In this document: in pieces, positions 35,863 through 47,958 of the stretch
Layout of the letters: every line of letters starts with the position of its first letter
Position numbering within the stretch: the first letter of the stretch is position 1
From: Siphonodentalium dalli
Taxonomy: Eukaryota; Mollusca; Scaphopoda; Gadilida; Siphonodentaliidae
Assembly: GCA_032622095.1 (NCBI GenBank)
Contig: CP136063.1
Span: 87,957,980 to 88,021,979 of the forward strand
Direction of reading: 5' to 3'
Length of the DNA stretch: 64,000 nucleotides
Program-made: the position numbers and the translations under genes
The notes under the pieces: generated by a model
The model's input: the letters and a program-made list of their open reading frames with translations, nothing else
What the model was told of the DNA's origin: nothing
Databases searched by the model: none

Positions 35863-36877
35863 GACGTGGTAATATGGCTATGGCCATCCACGTCTGACCG
35901 CTCTGGCGCTTCAGCTTTGGCGAGTAGCTAATTTTTTTAAATACACTTATTTTTAAGAATCAACTAACATAGTCATTAATGTTAACAATATTGCAATATA
36001 TAATTATATTAGCTCTGACACCTACCATAACGTGTGTATAATTCCGTAATAATTTAATCCAAAAATCCAGTCGGAAAACATGTTGACAAAACGTGGTTAA
36101 ATGGCCGAAGCAAGAGGAGCTTACATATCACATGACTACGTGCAGTTCGTGCATGGCAAACATGATTCTGCAACTCGCACTACTGTACCAGGATGGTAAC
36201 AGTACGCATGTGTAACAAATTGGAGTTGGTAATTTGTAAAAACTACACGCATGCGCAGATTGTAGTTCCCCTCAACTTGAATTGTATCAGGGCAACCTGA
36301 ATTGTACACTCAATGTGAACGCGTGTGATTACCTTGCCGTGCGCACGGGGAACTCGCAGGGGGATTCATGAAATTACGGGTCACATGCAATGGTCGACGA
36401 ATACACGACATATCAGTGTTTACGTTCTGTTATTTGTCGGATTTTAAGGATAAATGACACGTAATCGTAGGTGAGTGGATGGTTTCACACTTGTATTTGT
36501 ATTTAGTTGATAAATACATGTGCGTTGGTCCTAATTGTTACTTTTATAGGAATCGTAGTCGCCTATGTTGTTTACATCACGCCAGCGGCCATGGATCTTT
36601 GATGGCGTAACTTCCGTAAGCCATGACACAAAGATCAAATGGATCTAGCGCCCGACCTGGTGGCCAGCATTGTCACCTGCACTGAAAATTATACAGATAC
36701 TGACGTCTATGAGTATGATCCATGGCATGTGATTATTTGTAAATTGTACGGCGCTAGTGCTTTCCTAAGTAAGTTCTACTAGTACTACTAGTAAATTCTA
36801 CTTTCTAGCTCGAAAATAGGGGATTGATCAGCCCAACATAGCTGAACACAAATTGTCAAGAAAATAAGTAAACATAC

Positions 36878-36976
36878 GGATTTCAATCTCCAATTATCGA
36901 ATTTTCTTTCTGATGCCATGCATTCACATCTTTCCAGAAGTCTGGTGAAGTTTACTTCAATTTTTGACTTCATCAT
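36878..36976 (-). CDS. USE1: USE1 exon 1: start of the vesicle transport SNARE
   Basis: USE1 (p31, Slt1) is a tail-anchored Q-SNARE of the ER. With syntaxin-18, Sec20 and Sec22b it drives fusion of COPI vesicles returning from the Golgi. This exon gives 33 codons (MMKSKIEVNFTRLLERC, then ECMASERKFDNWRLKS), aligning with human [20 protein letters not shown] and EWRLEK. It ends in phase 0 at gtatgt, before YVGSL of exon 2. Two adjacent ATG codons (36976 and 36973) could start; I use the first. The six exons (36878-36976, 28492-28541, 27576-27654, 25456-25615, 23435-23610, 17921-18100) join with compatible phases into 247 residues, close to the human length of 259. No frameshift was seen. Confidence 0.94.
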
Positions 36977-37134
36977 CAAGTCGTGAATTGGGTTCCCGTT
37001 TATTGCTTACAAATCCACAGGCTGTTTTCTAATTACCGTTACGATCATAGCCGAGTATATTCACGGAAATGTACGAACGTAGATTTCAACGTGAACCGGA
37101 AGCCAGCAAGTGCTCTCCCTTTTAGCGAGGCATC
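36977..37134. promoter_or_regulatory. Shared USE1/RPL7 bidirectional promoter
   Basis: Only 158 bp separate the USE1 start codon (minus) from the RPL7 start codon (plus). The interval contains ACCGGAAG at 37095-37102, an ETS/GABP-type site common in promoters of ribosomal protein and housekeeping genes. It also holds the pyrimidine tract CTCTCCCTTTT at 37113-37123, which fits a 5' TOP transcription start 12-22 nt before the RPL7 ATG. No TATA box is placed for RPL7. Promoter function is inferred from geometry. Confidence 0.75.
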
Positions 37135-37145
37135 ATGGCTGAAAC
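37135..37145 (+). CDS. RPL7: RPL7 (uL30) exon 1, 11 nt coding
   Basis: RPL7/uL30 is a structural protein of the 60S ribosomal subunit. The exon is ATGGCTGAAAC followed by a gtacgt donor. In phase 2 it joins exon 2 to give MAETKKKLPQVPESLLKKRK, matching the animal RPL7 N-terminus (M-x-EKKK-PAVPETLKKKR). The TOP-like tract just upstream and the ribosomal-protein style of a start codon ending a tiny exon 1 support the choice. I found no other ATG with a donor in the right phase between here and exon 2. The six exons (37135-37145, 47959-48061, 50052-50218, 51285-51422, 61114-61223, 62646-62854) give 245 residues, against 248 in human. The gene spans 25.7 kb, very large for a ribosomal protein gene. 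Confidence 0.85.
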
Positions 37146-37647
37146 GTACGTGCGATATAGTTTTGCAAATCAATCCTTCGTAATCTTGCAATTTATATGA
37201 AGTATATTGGCAATAAACTTCCCACATTAACTCAATGCCATGTTCCCTCCTCATTGAGGTGAAATAAATTGTTGATCGATGCTCTGAAATTGTGCAAGAG
37301 ACACAATACACAAGCAGTGTTTTCAACAAGACACAATTAACTTCACAAGTCACAACAAACCAGTCAACACCAATGACCCAAAGAAAAATAACAATGTTTT
37401 TTTATTGCTACTGATAATTAGAAGACGCCTATTACACACTGTTGGCAGGCAACACCGTCACCACTGCTATTTACCAGTAAAATGATGGCATGTAAAATCG
37501 TACAATCTACTAAATTAGTAAATATCTATGATTCTAATTTCTATCTGTAGTGTAGACTAAGAGTAAGACTGTAGACAGTGCAGTCTAGATATTTAAGTGC
37601 AGGAACCTTCCGGTTATAGACGCACTGCCACTGATCCAGGTGCTACC

Positions 37648-37790
37648 ATGTCAGATTATTTTTTGTATAATGCCTTGATATATGGTTTTAATAACAATCT
37701 ATGGCTATGCTATAATTTAAAGTATAAAATAGGATTAAAATACTATAATTCATCACTATTTGAAACATGTGTATCTCACGGGGAACTTGT
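37648..37790 (+). repeat. Family C MITE fragment
   Basis: Shares TTGATATATGGTTTTAATAA, then CTATAATTCATCAC and TTTGAAAC-TGTGT-TCTCA with 20729-21140 and the inverse of 10636-11117; the terminal repeats are missing. Confidence 0.7.
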
Positions 37791-40700
37791 AGCAAAAACA
37801 TATTGAAATATATACCTTATACATAGTCATTCAGGCAGTAACGGGTCAGTTGCTGTTTATCGTCGTGGCAAAAGCCGGAGATGCACTTGATCTCCCAAAA
37901 TCCTATTGATTCTTGAGAATGAATATGTTTTGGACATCCTGTGCAAATTGTGGCAAGTTCTGACGGCAATTTCCGATTTAATTCATTCTTTCTGACGGCC
38001 GGTGAAAATGCATCGGAAGAAAGTAGGTCAATAAAATATGTCAAGTTTTGGATCGGCGACTGGCAATATAAACCGGAATAAAATACATCCGAAGTAAGTA
38101 CTGTAAAATATTAACAAATTATTGCTTTTTCAACTCCCAAACCCACAAAAAAGTTAAATGTGTTTTATTGTGAACAAATATAATTTGTTTCGACCCACTT
38201 CCGTTGTCAATAACGGGTCACGTGCTTTTGTTGACATTCAATCGCTCGTGCAAGCACGAACTGAATACAAACATGTCAATTGAATTCCAATGATTGGCAT
38301 GCCTTGAAAATAATAAAAACTAGATACAATAGTCCAATTTACCGTACGCTCATAGCACTATACACATGCAGGGACGTGGCGAATATTGGTTGGTGGGTGG
38401 GTTTGATGGGGAGGGTGTTTACACCACAACTAAATTTGGTCAAATGTGTTCAATAGTTGGAGATTTCATTACTGACGTAATATAGGTTGAAATTATTCTG
38501 ATATTTCCAAAGGAAACTGTTGGAAAATTCAAGCCATTTACCCACCCATATGGGGTTTTGTGGGGGCAGGGATGTGGCCAGAGGGTCCCGTTTTGGGGTG
38601 TCCACCTTGGAATTTCCAATAGTGGATTGGACATTTCTGACTGGCCAGGTACCTAAAACTTTCCAACTGTGGGGAATTTAGAACCTGACACCCCCCCTAA
38701 GGTTGGAAAATTTTCCAATTGATTGACATTTCAGACCAAAATTTCAACATACGTTTATTTTTGATATTTCTTACTGTTGAAAATTTTGACCAAAGTTGCG
38801 GTGGGGGGTCGGTACTGGTACTGGGTAGACACCACACAAACCATCAATCGATGTCGCCATGTTCCTGTGGTGGGATGCAAGGGCGTGCAAATAGAATTAC
38901 CTGGATTTGGGATGTTGTCTCTCACTTAATAAGGGGTGGTGCTGATGAATATTCTAATGAGTATACACCCAATGGAGACCTCCACCCGAGCCACATAATC
39001 ATATTCCTCCCAGAGGATACCAAAAACTAATGAAAAAATACATATACCAAATGATAATTTCCCAATTTCAAGTGTTCTATTGTTATTATAAATCTATCTA
39101 CTGGTACTTATACAATGCAATCAGTTAATTATTGGTTTGCGTGCCATACAATTGCTGTAATAGTAGTGCCAAGAACATATCTTTCAGAAAAAACCTTTGT
39201 TATATTATAAGCCATGAGAGGGATGAATCCAGGCAGGTTGTGCAGTTCTAGCTGGCAGGTCGATTACAGTGGGAGGGGGTGCGCAATTTCCAAATTAACT
39301 CACACCTGAGGGGGGTGCTTGGTTAACCTGGGTACTTAGTATACAAACCGAACTCCCATTGTCATTCACGACATCCTTGGTCTAGTTGAAATGTTTACCT
39401 TTGTTTTTTTCAGGATCGTTTGTTCTCAATGTATATGATGAATACAAATGTAATCTAAATTGTTTGAATCGTGATCCACCAATAAAGCGATAAACGGACT
39501 AGCTTTAATGTGCTGCTATATGTATTTGTCTATCATATTTGGTACTGGTTACTAGTTACTACTGCACATGCATGAAATGGGTATATCAGCTTTGCTATTT
39601 TTGATCGTATCAACAGTTAATAGGCCAAATGAATATATACATGTAAGTTGTCAGTTTTGTATGTGTGTCGTTTTGAAACCACAGGTCCACAACACATACT
39701 GTCTGAAAATAACTATTCAGCGTTGGTAAGTCACTGACAAAATTTTATATGAGTTACACCTACTGGTATGTAATTAAATAAATTATAGGCAATAAAATCA
39801 ACTTTGCCACTCGAGGTGACTCAAGACAATACAATCAGATGCATCTTATGACTGAACCACTCGGGATCCCTAATATAATGGGATCATTGTGATGCCAGTT
39901 AGTAACACACCTAGTCACAGCTGAAGGGTTGGTATATAGTGGTCTATATATAACTAAGTGATGTGTTACTTCAATGGATGAAATTAAGTATGATCTGGTA
40001 AATATGAAAGTTGTGATTTTGGTGCGAGCGCACCAATTGAGGTGCTCGAAAACTCTTCTCTGTCACTTCATATTCTGGTAATTTCCACTTTCCAGTGGTT
40101 TATAGCAGTTGTCTTCACACCATGCATAGAAGAATGGAGCTCCCTCGTGACTTCCCACCCAAACTGCTGCCACCCTGCTTGGTACTAGTATTGTTGGTTT
40201 TTATTATGAACTAACCAAAACATGCAAGTACAGACTGTATAACACTATCAAATATGATTTGTGCCTGAATTTTACCAAATGTACAAAGAGCCATGTTATG
40301 TTGGAAACAATTGTAATTTCACTATCAACATTAACAAATACACATACACCCCCACCCCACAGGCCAACCAAAATTCTTCAAATCTCATATATTGATGCTG
40401 ACAGTGCTAATTATCATCTTCTTCAACATATAATCAGGTTCCCCGATAATCGAACATACCAGTATCCCCTAGAATATAGTTGTGGTTCGTTGTCAATGAT
40501 GATCTGAAAATTGTTTTGTTTACATTCTGATGATGCTGAAATGGAGTCTCAATTAGTTCATATTTGATATAAAGCTTTTAATTGGAATAAATACATGTTG
40601 AAAATGTAATTTGTGGTTTGCTAACAAGACGAAAAGATATCAATTGTGATATTAATAGATCAAACGAAAAGTGACCCTTTACTGCCTGAGGTGACCCCTT

Positions 40701-41339
40701 ATTGCCTGAATTTCATGCTAACTTTGATAAAGTATTTTTAAAAGAACCAACAAAATTCAGGAGCATCACGTATACTGTGAGATAGAGCAAGAATTTATGA
40801 ACAAAATGACATATGAAGTTTTATTAAATGTTCACTCATACAGACAGGTGCAGTGCAAACATAAAAAGTGACCCTTTACTGCCTGAATGACTGTACCACA
40901 GGGGAAGGCACTAATTCGGTACGGAATAGCGCCGAACGCTGTCAACGTTGATTTTCTGACTCACTGCATCGATTTTGATCGGATAAACGGTATTGTCGCG
41001 TATATTGCTACTTCCAAAAGTGATATAAACCCTCTTTACCATGTAAAGTGCTGTAGAATGCCGATATAAACCTGTTTTATACGTTCAAGTGTTAGAAATC
41101 TTTCTAATCTAAGCACAAACATGGGACGATTCACCATTAATCGTGGCAACATAATGCCCTCTTTCTGATTGGTCGATATTCACGTGGCTTTGTTTACGAA
41201 AAGACGGTCCGAAGAAAAAAAATTGTGTATATCGACAAATGTGAAAGTCACATTTGCTAATACCGTGTGCGTAACGTAACTATCACAAGTATAACGTACT
41301 CTGATAACAACTTATGGCCAATATCATGCTTTATATTGC

Positions 41340-41741
41340 TTAACCCTTTACCCAACAAACCGGCCAGAACCGGCCAAATAAAGCTTCAACAGCCTAAAAT
41401 ATCTTCGGTCTGTCTCAATAGAACCATACAAATATGGATATCATTGGAACCGGCTCCTTGACCACATTGTGATAGTTACAATTAGCCCTGTGCCAATGCA
41501 TTCTCTTATATATGCGAGTCGACCATAGGTCGCCTCGCATATATAAGAGAATGCATTGGCCTAAAAAAAAAATCCTTTTTTAACACTTTTTACCATTTTT
41601 TTCTTACATTCTTTAACAATTTTATAATTTTTAATGTGTTAAGCCAATGCATTCTCTTATATATGCGAGGCGACCTATGGTCGACTCGCATATATAAGAG
41701 AATGCATTGGCACAGGGCCATTCTGTTGGGTAAAGGGTTAA
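41340..41741. mobile_element. TTAA element with nested hairpin MITE
   Basis: Inverted ends TTAACCCTTTACCCAACA and TGTTGGGTAAAGGGTTAA (402 bp). The middle is occupied by a complete double-hairpin MITE (41486-41717). Confidence 0.85.
41486..41717. mobile_element. Double-hairpin MITE, copy 2
   Basis: 232 bp, ends CCCTGTGCCAATGCATTC and complement. The terminal 68-nt palindromes are almost identical to those at 5709-6078, but the central spacer differs. Confidence 0.9.
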
Positions 41742-41944
41742 GACATTTTAAACATATCATTTCGGCTTGTTTTATTTTATTTTTATGAAAAGGAATAACA
41801 AATGGGGTTATAAATATATATAACGACAAATAGAATCAAATTGGTCATTTTCTTGGTACAGGCAAGCAAGGTATGAAAATTGGTGAAATCTGAGTGTTCT
41901 TCTATCGTATTCCGATAAGGCCTACAAAAAAAAACCCTTTGTTT

Positions 41945-41972
41945 CCCCCCCCCCCCCCCCCCCCCCCCCCCC
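41945..41972 (+). repeat. Poly-C run (28 nt)
   Basis: Uninterrupted C run adjoining a family F end fragment (GGCCTACAAAAAAAAACCC). Reads as G on the template strand; the length is probably variable and uncertain in any assembly. Confidence 0.85.
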
Positions 41973-42960
41973 AACGGAGCTGAAAAATATAGGTGCGGGT
42001 GAGCGGGGATTTTTGTTTTTTTTTTTGTTTTTTTTTTTTGGAAGGAGATCAGCAAGACACAAGGCATAAAATAGAATAGCATAGTATTTATTTGTATTTA
42101 AAATCACAAAGTACAATAAAAAGTAAATATTCAATACCAATTCAATCAAAAATATCCTATACCAACATATGCTACTATTTTCACTTTAAAAGTGTTTAAA
42201 ATATCGCCAACAAAACACTCATTTTCAACGTTAAACGTTTCCTTTGAATCCAAGTCCAAACTACATTTAATGACAACGTTGTCCGTAAAACCCGTATGGT
42301 GTTCTTGAAACACGTGTAAAAACTTCTTAGCATGTGAAACTACTGTAAATTTGTTTACCGCGTCCATGAGAGAACATTTTAGAAAGTTTAGCCCTAACAC
42401 ACTGCTGCTAACCATGGTTTGTGACGCCATGACATAGGTGAATATTTCTGTTTTGATGGAAGATTTTAGTGATGAGCCGATTGTCAAATAGAGCCTTGCG
42501 CAGATTATTTGAGATCACAATCGGCCGATTCAGGTGCCGATTCCGATTATTGTAATAATTATACCAGAATATGTTATATGTGTTATATAATACTTAGAAT
42601 TAGAAGCAAGCAACAACCGTACTAATATGCCAGTACACAGTATATATGTATTCTAGGCTATTACACAACAAATAGTTTGAAAGTTTGATGTAGCCACGTG
42701 CATGACGACATATCCACGGCCCGTTTTTGATAACAATTCATCAAACGGCATTTTTCTTTGACTCCAATTCAAAGACATCACATCAAAGGAAATGAGCCGA
42801 CTGAACTAGTTGCAAGTTACACCATGTTCATGTCAATTTCGCAGACACGATTTGATTGTCGATTTCGGCATGGTCATAAAAATAATCATTGGTGGTGACC
42901 TATACGTGACGTCACACGAGGCTGACTGGATGGAATGACATTGTCTTCTACTATTTAAAG

Positions 42961-44892
42961 TAGGGTCCTGCGAATTGGAGATTTTGATCGAATCGAATAT
43001 CGAATCGAATTCAGGAAATCGAATCGAATCATATCTGTGTGTTGCATTCTCAATTGGGCATGTTTTGTCAACGATTAGACAAGTTGTAAAACGTTTTATG
43101 AACTACATGCACGAAGTTTCATTATAACTTATGTGGCGATGAACCGTCGTTTGCAATACTATTAACTTCAAATGATAATTGTCGAGAAAAGAAAACAGAT
43201 TAAAAAAAACGTCCATGTGGCTGTCACGACAATTAATATAAAACCACTAAACGGATTATCAGAACTAAAATCAAGCGAAATTTGTACAGTTTGCATGTAC
43301 ATGCAAAATTGCAAATCGACATTCGAAATCACCCGTTGTTATAAACTTGAAGATGCAACAACAGTCGCAGGTTAGCCTGTTTATGTAGTGCTGGAAGCTT
43401 CGTGGACATATGATTCCATAGATGGGTCGTTGTCGCAGATGCTTGCGATTTATACACCACGTTTCAGTCATCACAAACGAGCACTTGGAGTAAACAGGAA
43501 AGCATCAAATCACGCGGTACGTGCTGAGCTTGGTAGATACCCCGTTGTTTATGAATCATTATCTCGTGCTACTAAATATGCCTTAAAAATATCGACTGCA
43601 GAAAAAGATTCCCTCGTTCATAAATCAGCCACAATGTCCGATGACCGCATAATCCCAAATAAGTGGTCCTTTCTTTAACTTTGACATTCCAAAACTCACG
43701 GAAATTATTGATAAAATTATTGATCAGTATTTGAAGAAAATTCAACACACTATTTGTGATAGTTTCAAGGTTGACCATGTGTCGTGTTTCAGAAGAGATA
43801 TATATAACGATGAAAAACCATCAGGTAAGAACAAATTGAGGGTTTATAGAGAAATAATAAGTGATTACCGATTGGAGCCATATTTGGACATAGTAACAAA
43901 TATCGAAGTAAGAAAGATCTTCAGCAAATTGCGGATTAGCAATCATACTCTAGAAATTGAAAAAGGGCGCCATAAACAACTGAAGATTCCTGTAGACAAG
44001 AGAATATGCAGAAAGTGTGGATTGGAAACGGAAACAGAGGAACATTTTATTTTAAAATGTCCTATTTACAAAAGCATTCGTCGCCATTTCTTTGACGAAA
44101 TAGATAAAGTAAATCACAAGTTTATTAATATGACTGATGCCCAAAAATTCATTTTCATACTGCGAAATGACAAAACAGAAACGTGCAATATCATCTGTAA
44201 CATGGTCCGTCTCTTTTTCCACAAAAGGTCTGAAACACCAGCTTTTCAACAACAAACATGAAAGTTTTTCCATTTTAATTCTGATTACAATTGTGTATAC
44301 TTATTGTATCATATATTTATTTATTGTTATTTATGTTGTGACATCGGCCCCGTGTGGGTGTAATTGTCAATAAACTTATCTTATCTTATCACACGTGTAA
44401 GTCCCTGCACTACCTGCAACGTTATCATGTTTAAAAGAAACATGAATAACGGACGACATTTTGATAAGTTTCAAAGAACGCTCCGAAATTGAAAGTAAAC
44501 TTCAAAAGAAAACACCGCCAAAATGCACTTTTCGATGCCAGGAACATGTGTTGTTTAAATTCTCAGCTATATTACATAACGCAGAATCTGAGGATAGACG
44601 GCGGATAAAGCTAGCGGTTGCTCAGTCTCATTGCGATCATTATTCGCCGCGCGTCGTCGGTCCATCGGTGATCTCCGAACTTTTGGCTACCATGTTCAAA
44701 GCTAACATTCAGGCGTATTTAGTCGTCCTATAGTGGCTAATTGCTGGCTATACTTATATTTAATTTATATAATCGCGATGTACAATAATAATTATAAGGT
44801 GCATATATATACATCATTTTCTGTAATGAAATGGCACAAAAGCAGCTCGAATTTGACTTTCGAATCGAATATCGAATATTCGCTGGACCCTA
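42961..44892. mobile_element. hAT-type element with 8 bp target duplication (inner)
   Basis: Ends TAGGGTCCTGCGAATTGGAG and ATATTCGCTGGACCCTA, rich in ATCGAATCGAAT. Flanked by the perfect duplication ATTTAAAG (42953-42960 and 44893-44900). Open frames at 43172-43375 and 44461-44733 flank a nested LINE fragment; I could not identify transposase motifs in them. Confidence 0.9.
43388..44392 (+). mobile_element. LINE 3' end (degraded non-LTR retrotransposon)
   Basis: Two open frames in different phases (43388-43678 and 43731-44261) carry the C-terminal part of a non-LTR reverse transcriptase ORF. The first has the LGVNRKASNHAVRAELGRYP motif. The second has the zinc-binding pattern CRKCGLETETEEHFILKCP. 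The 3' end is an AATAAA followed by (CTTAT)n at 44371-44392, a typical LINE tail. The frame break and missing 5' part show that it is dead and 5'-truncated. Confidence 0.85.
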
Positions 44893-46633
44893 ATTTAAAG
44901 TTAATCGTTAATGGAAAGTTGTGTTGGGTGAAAGACTTTGAAAAGATTAATTACAGATAGTAAAATTAATAAATAAATTTCTTTAATATCTGACTATTAA
45001 TGCTTGTACAGTTTTAATTCCTGCGTCCTGACAACGATACACATGTTATAATATGCTCAATTTAATTGAACAAACAGTGAAGTCAGCTGCGCAATTAAAT
45101 GTCACGTGACATACACTTTCGGTTTCTACAGTTTATACCTGTTTTACTCTGTGTGTACTATATAGATAGATTTGTTGTGCTGCGTATGCATACATTTAGA
45201 TTTTTGATAGTCTGACTGACATACATAAATCAAAATGTCTACATGTTGACGAACAATATAGTTACGTATCGGCGTACATGAGTCCCATGTGATGTAATTT
45301 GTGTACATCATATAATTTATGATTACGCGCAATCACGGCGTCATCATCGCTGCAGACATCGCAGTCTGGCTCTAACCCAAAGTGTCACGTGCTTCCGGGC
45401 GATCCCCACTGTAATATATTGTTCAAACATAGACACATGCAGGTACGGCCGGTGTATTGAAGAGGAGATGGCTGTATATCAAGTTTGTGTTTGGTAAATC
45501 ACTTTCCCCATGTTTACTGGTCATTTATTCAACAAAACATCGTCATATTTAAAACAGTTTATTGAAGCACCTGATTTCTATTTAGACAATCGGAAATGCC
45601 GATGTTGAAACCCGAGTACCGATTGTCATCCGATGGGCCACAATCGGCCGATTCCAATTGTCGTTCCCGATTATCGGCTCATCACTAGAAGATTTAAACG
45701 AAAACGATGTATTTTTTATTTTCCGTGGGCGCCACCATTTTACGAAATGCGTCGGATGTTGAGTTATTAGAAACGGGGCCTATTATAAAGCGACGGACTG
45801 AGACAAACAGCGTCGGCAGCTATTTTCGAGAGAAATTTTTTTTTTATGGCCGCGTAAACAAGATTGTCGCTTGTTTTTCTTCTTTCAAAAGTGAATAAAA
45901 ACCTTACACTGTCAAATGCAATTGCGCGCCTCAAAATCGAAGGACTGTGGTCACAAATGCGCAAGAACGCGGTTTCGACCACACCCTGTGATAATCTGCC
46001 TTGAAAATACAAGCTATTATTTTATTAATAATAAATTAGCAACTGTTTACAATGCTATGTGATAACAATTGATGTGTGATGAATCATGAAATTGAGCAAT
46101 TGTATATCATCGAATTTGGTTTTGTGATGCGGTCACGTCTACTTCAGCTGCTTTGGTGTGCGCTTTTTGGCGAGGATTAACAAATTACCAGAAACCAGCA
46201 TTTACAAACTTGCATATAAATTAAAACAGTTGGTAAATCTCGTCGGTCTCCGTGATGTAGTTCAAGGCTCGAGGAGTTAAGAATGGCATAGAACATGGCA
46301 TCACAGATGAAAATCATCGCCGTGGTGGCCTTCCATTTTTAGCTCAACTTTACTTGCAAAGTTGGAGCTATTGCCATGGCTTGGTATCTGTCGTCCTTGC
46401 GTGCGTGGAGATGTCCGTCAACAATTTACATTATCATGGGATACAGGTCGTACCTTTGGTGGGATCATGCTGAAATTTGTCATGGCTGTTAATATTGACA
46501 TGTAGATGGGAACGAATCATTTTGGGGTTATTCGGCAAAAAAACATTGCTGCCAGCGGCAGACTTGGATTTCAAAATTCAATCCATTAGCACAGGCTACA
46601 GGCCGGAGTGTTCGTCTGATCATGAAATTTGTC

Positions 46634-46656
46634 GGGGGGGGGGGGGGGGGGGGGGG
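46634..46656 (+). repeat. Poly-G run (23 nt)
   Basis: Uninterrupted G run in RPL7 intron 1. Confidence 0.85.
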
Positions 46657-46766
46657 CAGAAAATGTCCCCAAGTGTAGGGGGCGATTAAAAGTTGGGATG
46701 TGAAAAGTTAATATTCTCAAAACTTCATTTGGATTTTCAGCAAGGCTATTATATAAATTTTGAAAG

Positions 46767-46930
46767 GAAATTGGCTCCCAGGTGCCCGGCTAAATTACAA
46801 AATAGGAGAATTCTGCCATTATCCTCAAGCATGCAGAGTATTTTAATAAGAAGTTCTATGTCATTGGAGTTCACAAATACAGAAGATGGTAATCTCAAAA
46901 CAACTTTAAAATATTGTGAGGCAGGGACCT
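46767..46930 (+). repeat. Diverged repeat pair, copy in RPL7 intron 1
   Basis: Shares AGGAAATTGGCTCCCAGGTG, TTACAAAATAG, TCATTGGAGTTCACA-like sequence and GGTAATCTCAAAACAACTTT with 32370-32540. Confidence 0.65.
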
Positions 46931-47958
46931 GTTGAATGATATGTGATATGGTACTAGTATATACTTTTAATATAGAAGAAATTACCCAATATTTGACTCG
47001 CCAAAATAATTAGGCTAATAATTCATAAGATTGAATCAGCAGCTGAAACTAAGAGAATGGAATAATTTTTTGCATTTATGCATCTGATTTATGAAACTAA
47101 TAAGCATAGGGGTCCAAATAAGCACCGTAGCAGTTTGATTATTTTCACAAAATAATAACTAGGTATGTTTATTTGGATCCCGAGAGTACCGCAATTCAAA
47201 ACCATAACAGGCTTTCCGCTATGTTTTGGGGAACAGGTCCTGTATCCGCCGAGGGGAAAATGCAGTCAATGTTTTCAATGTCGTGGAAACACTAGTGGAC
47301 CTACTTTTGTTGTATCGGCCAATAGAAGAAACGGAGAGTAGATTTGCTGATCGTTTTGATACATTTTCTACCCAAGTTACTATGCTATCAACCGCAATAA
47401 CTTTAAAACATAGAAAATTTATTAGATAAAAATTAATTGCTGTATACGGAAACACGCCTGTTGAAGTTAAACGACCACTATTCAAGACTCGGCAGAAAGT
47501 TGGGATGCATAACGTACCGGAATATAACATGATTAAATTATCGGCGGTCATTTTTCGTAACCTAACCGCAGCAATGTAACCAGCGGACTCCAAAGCATGT
47601 GTTCTAGCGATGTCGGGTTTGATCACTTCCTCAGTTCGTGTTAGATCGGTCCGAGCGTGTATTCTCGCTAGAAATCAAATAAAGTTGTCAACTATTTTAA
47701 TTTCTTAGTACTGTCCCAACGAAATTGAGAAGTAAACAACTTTATACCTGTATACATATGGAATATGTCCTGTGGTATGACTGAAGGGGGGAAATTGGCT
47801 GATAGGGGCCCAAAAAGGGATCCCCTTCCGCTATAGCGGAAACCCTGCTTAAGAGTATATTATACTACAGGCTTCCAAGTTGCAAGAAACAAATTGGCAA
47901 GTTAACAAATAGAAGTTTATAATGAATTAAGTGTAGACAGAATGCATTTCCTTTTCAG

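Larger units (their letters stand above)
28542..36877 (-). other. USE1 intron 1
   Basis: 8.3 kb intron containing a tandem duplication (28889-29140), a TTAA element (30563-31310), a hairpin cluster (33118-33605) and a nested pair of inverted-repeat elements (33610-35862 with 34121-35428 inside). No internal gene was found. Confidence 0.85.
42467..45687. mobile_element. hAT-type element with 8 bp target duplication (outer)
   Basis: Starts TAGTGATGAGCCGATTGTC and ends TTATCGGCTCATCACTA; subterminal ACAATCGGCCGATTC occurs near both ends. Flanked by the perfect 8 bp duplication GAAGATTT (42459-42466 and 45688-45695), the hAT signature. No transposase is evident. It is interrupted by the hAT element at 42961-44892. 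Confidence 0.9.
37146..47958 (+). other. RPL7 intron 1 (10.8 kb)
   Basis: Contains a family C fragment (37648-37790), a TTAA element with a nested hairpin MITE (41340-41741), a 28-nt poly-C run (41945-41972), a triple-nested hAT/hAT/LINE (42467-45687), a 23-nt poly-G run (46634-46656) and a diverged repeat (46767-46930). Open frames at 40887-41069, 42146-42487, 45707-46012 and 47219-47626 have no recognised domain. 38300-39100 and 39100-41300 show no feature I can name beyond short direct repeats of GTGACCCTTTACTGCCTGA at 40671 and 40867. Confidence 0.8.

Noticed and set aside
41783-42149. Minus-strand frames containing poly-glycine
   Set aside because: The glycine run is the poly-C homopolymer read in reverse; no domain.
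43731-44261. 176-codon open frame as a host gene
   Set aside because: Its zinc motif and the preceding LGVNRKASNHAVRAELGRYP segment are non-LTR retrotransposon sequence, it is frameshifted against its upstream half and it ends in a LINE-type tail.
47219-47626. 135-codon minus-strand frame in RPL7 intron 1
   Set aside because: No recognised motif and a competing plus-strand frame over the same DNA; left unannotated for lack of support.
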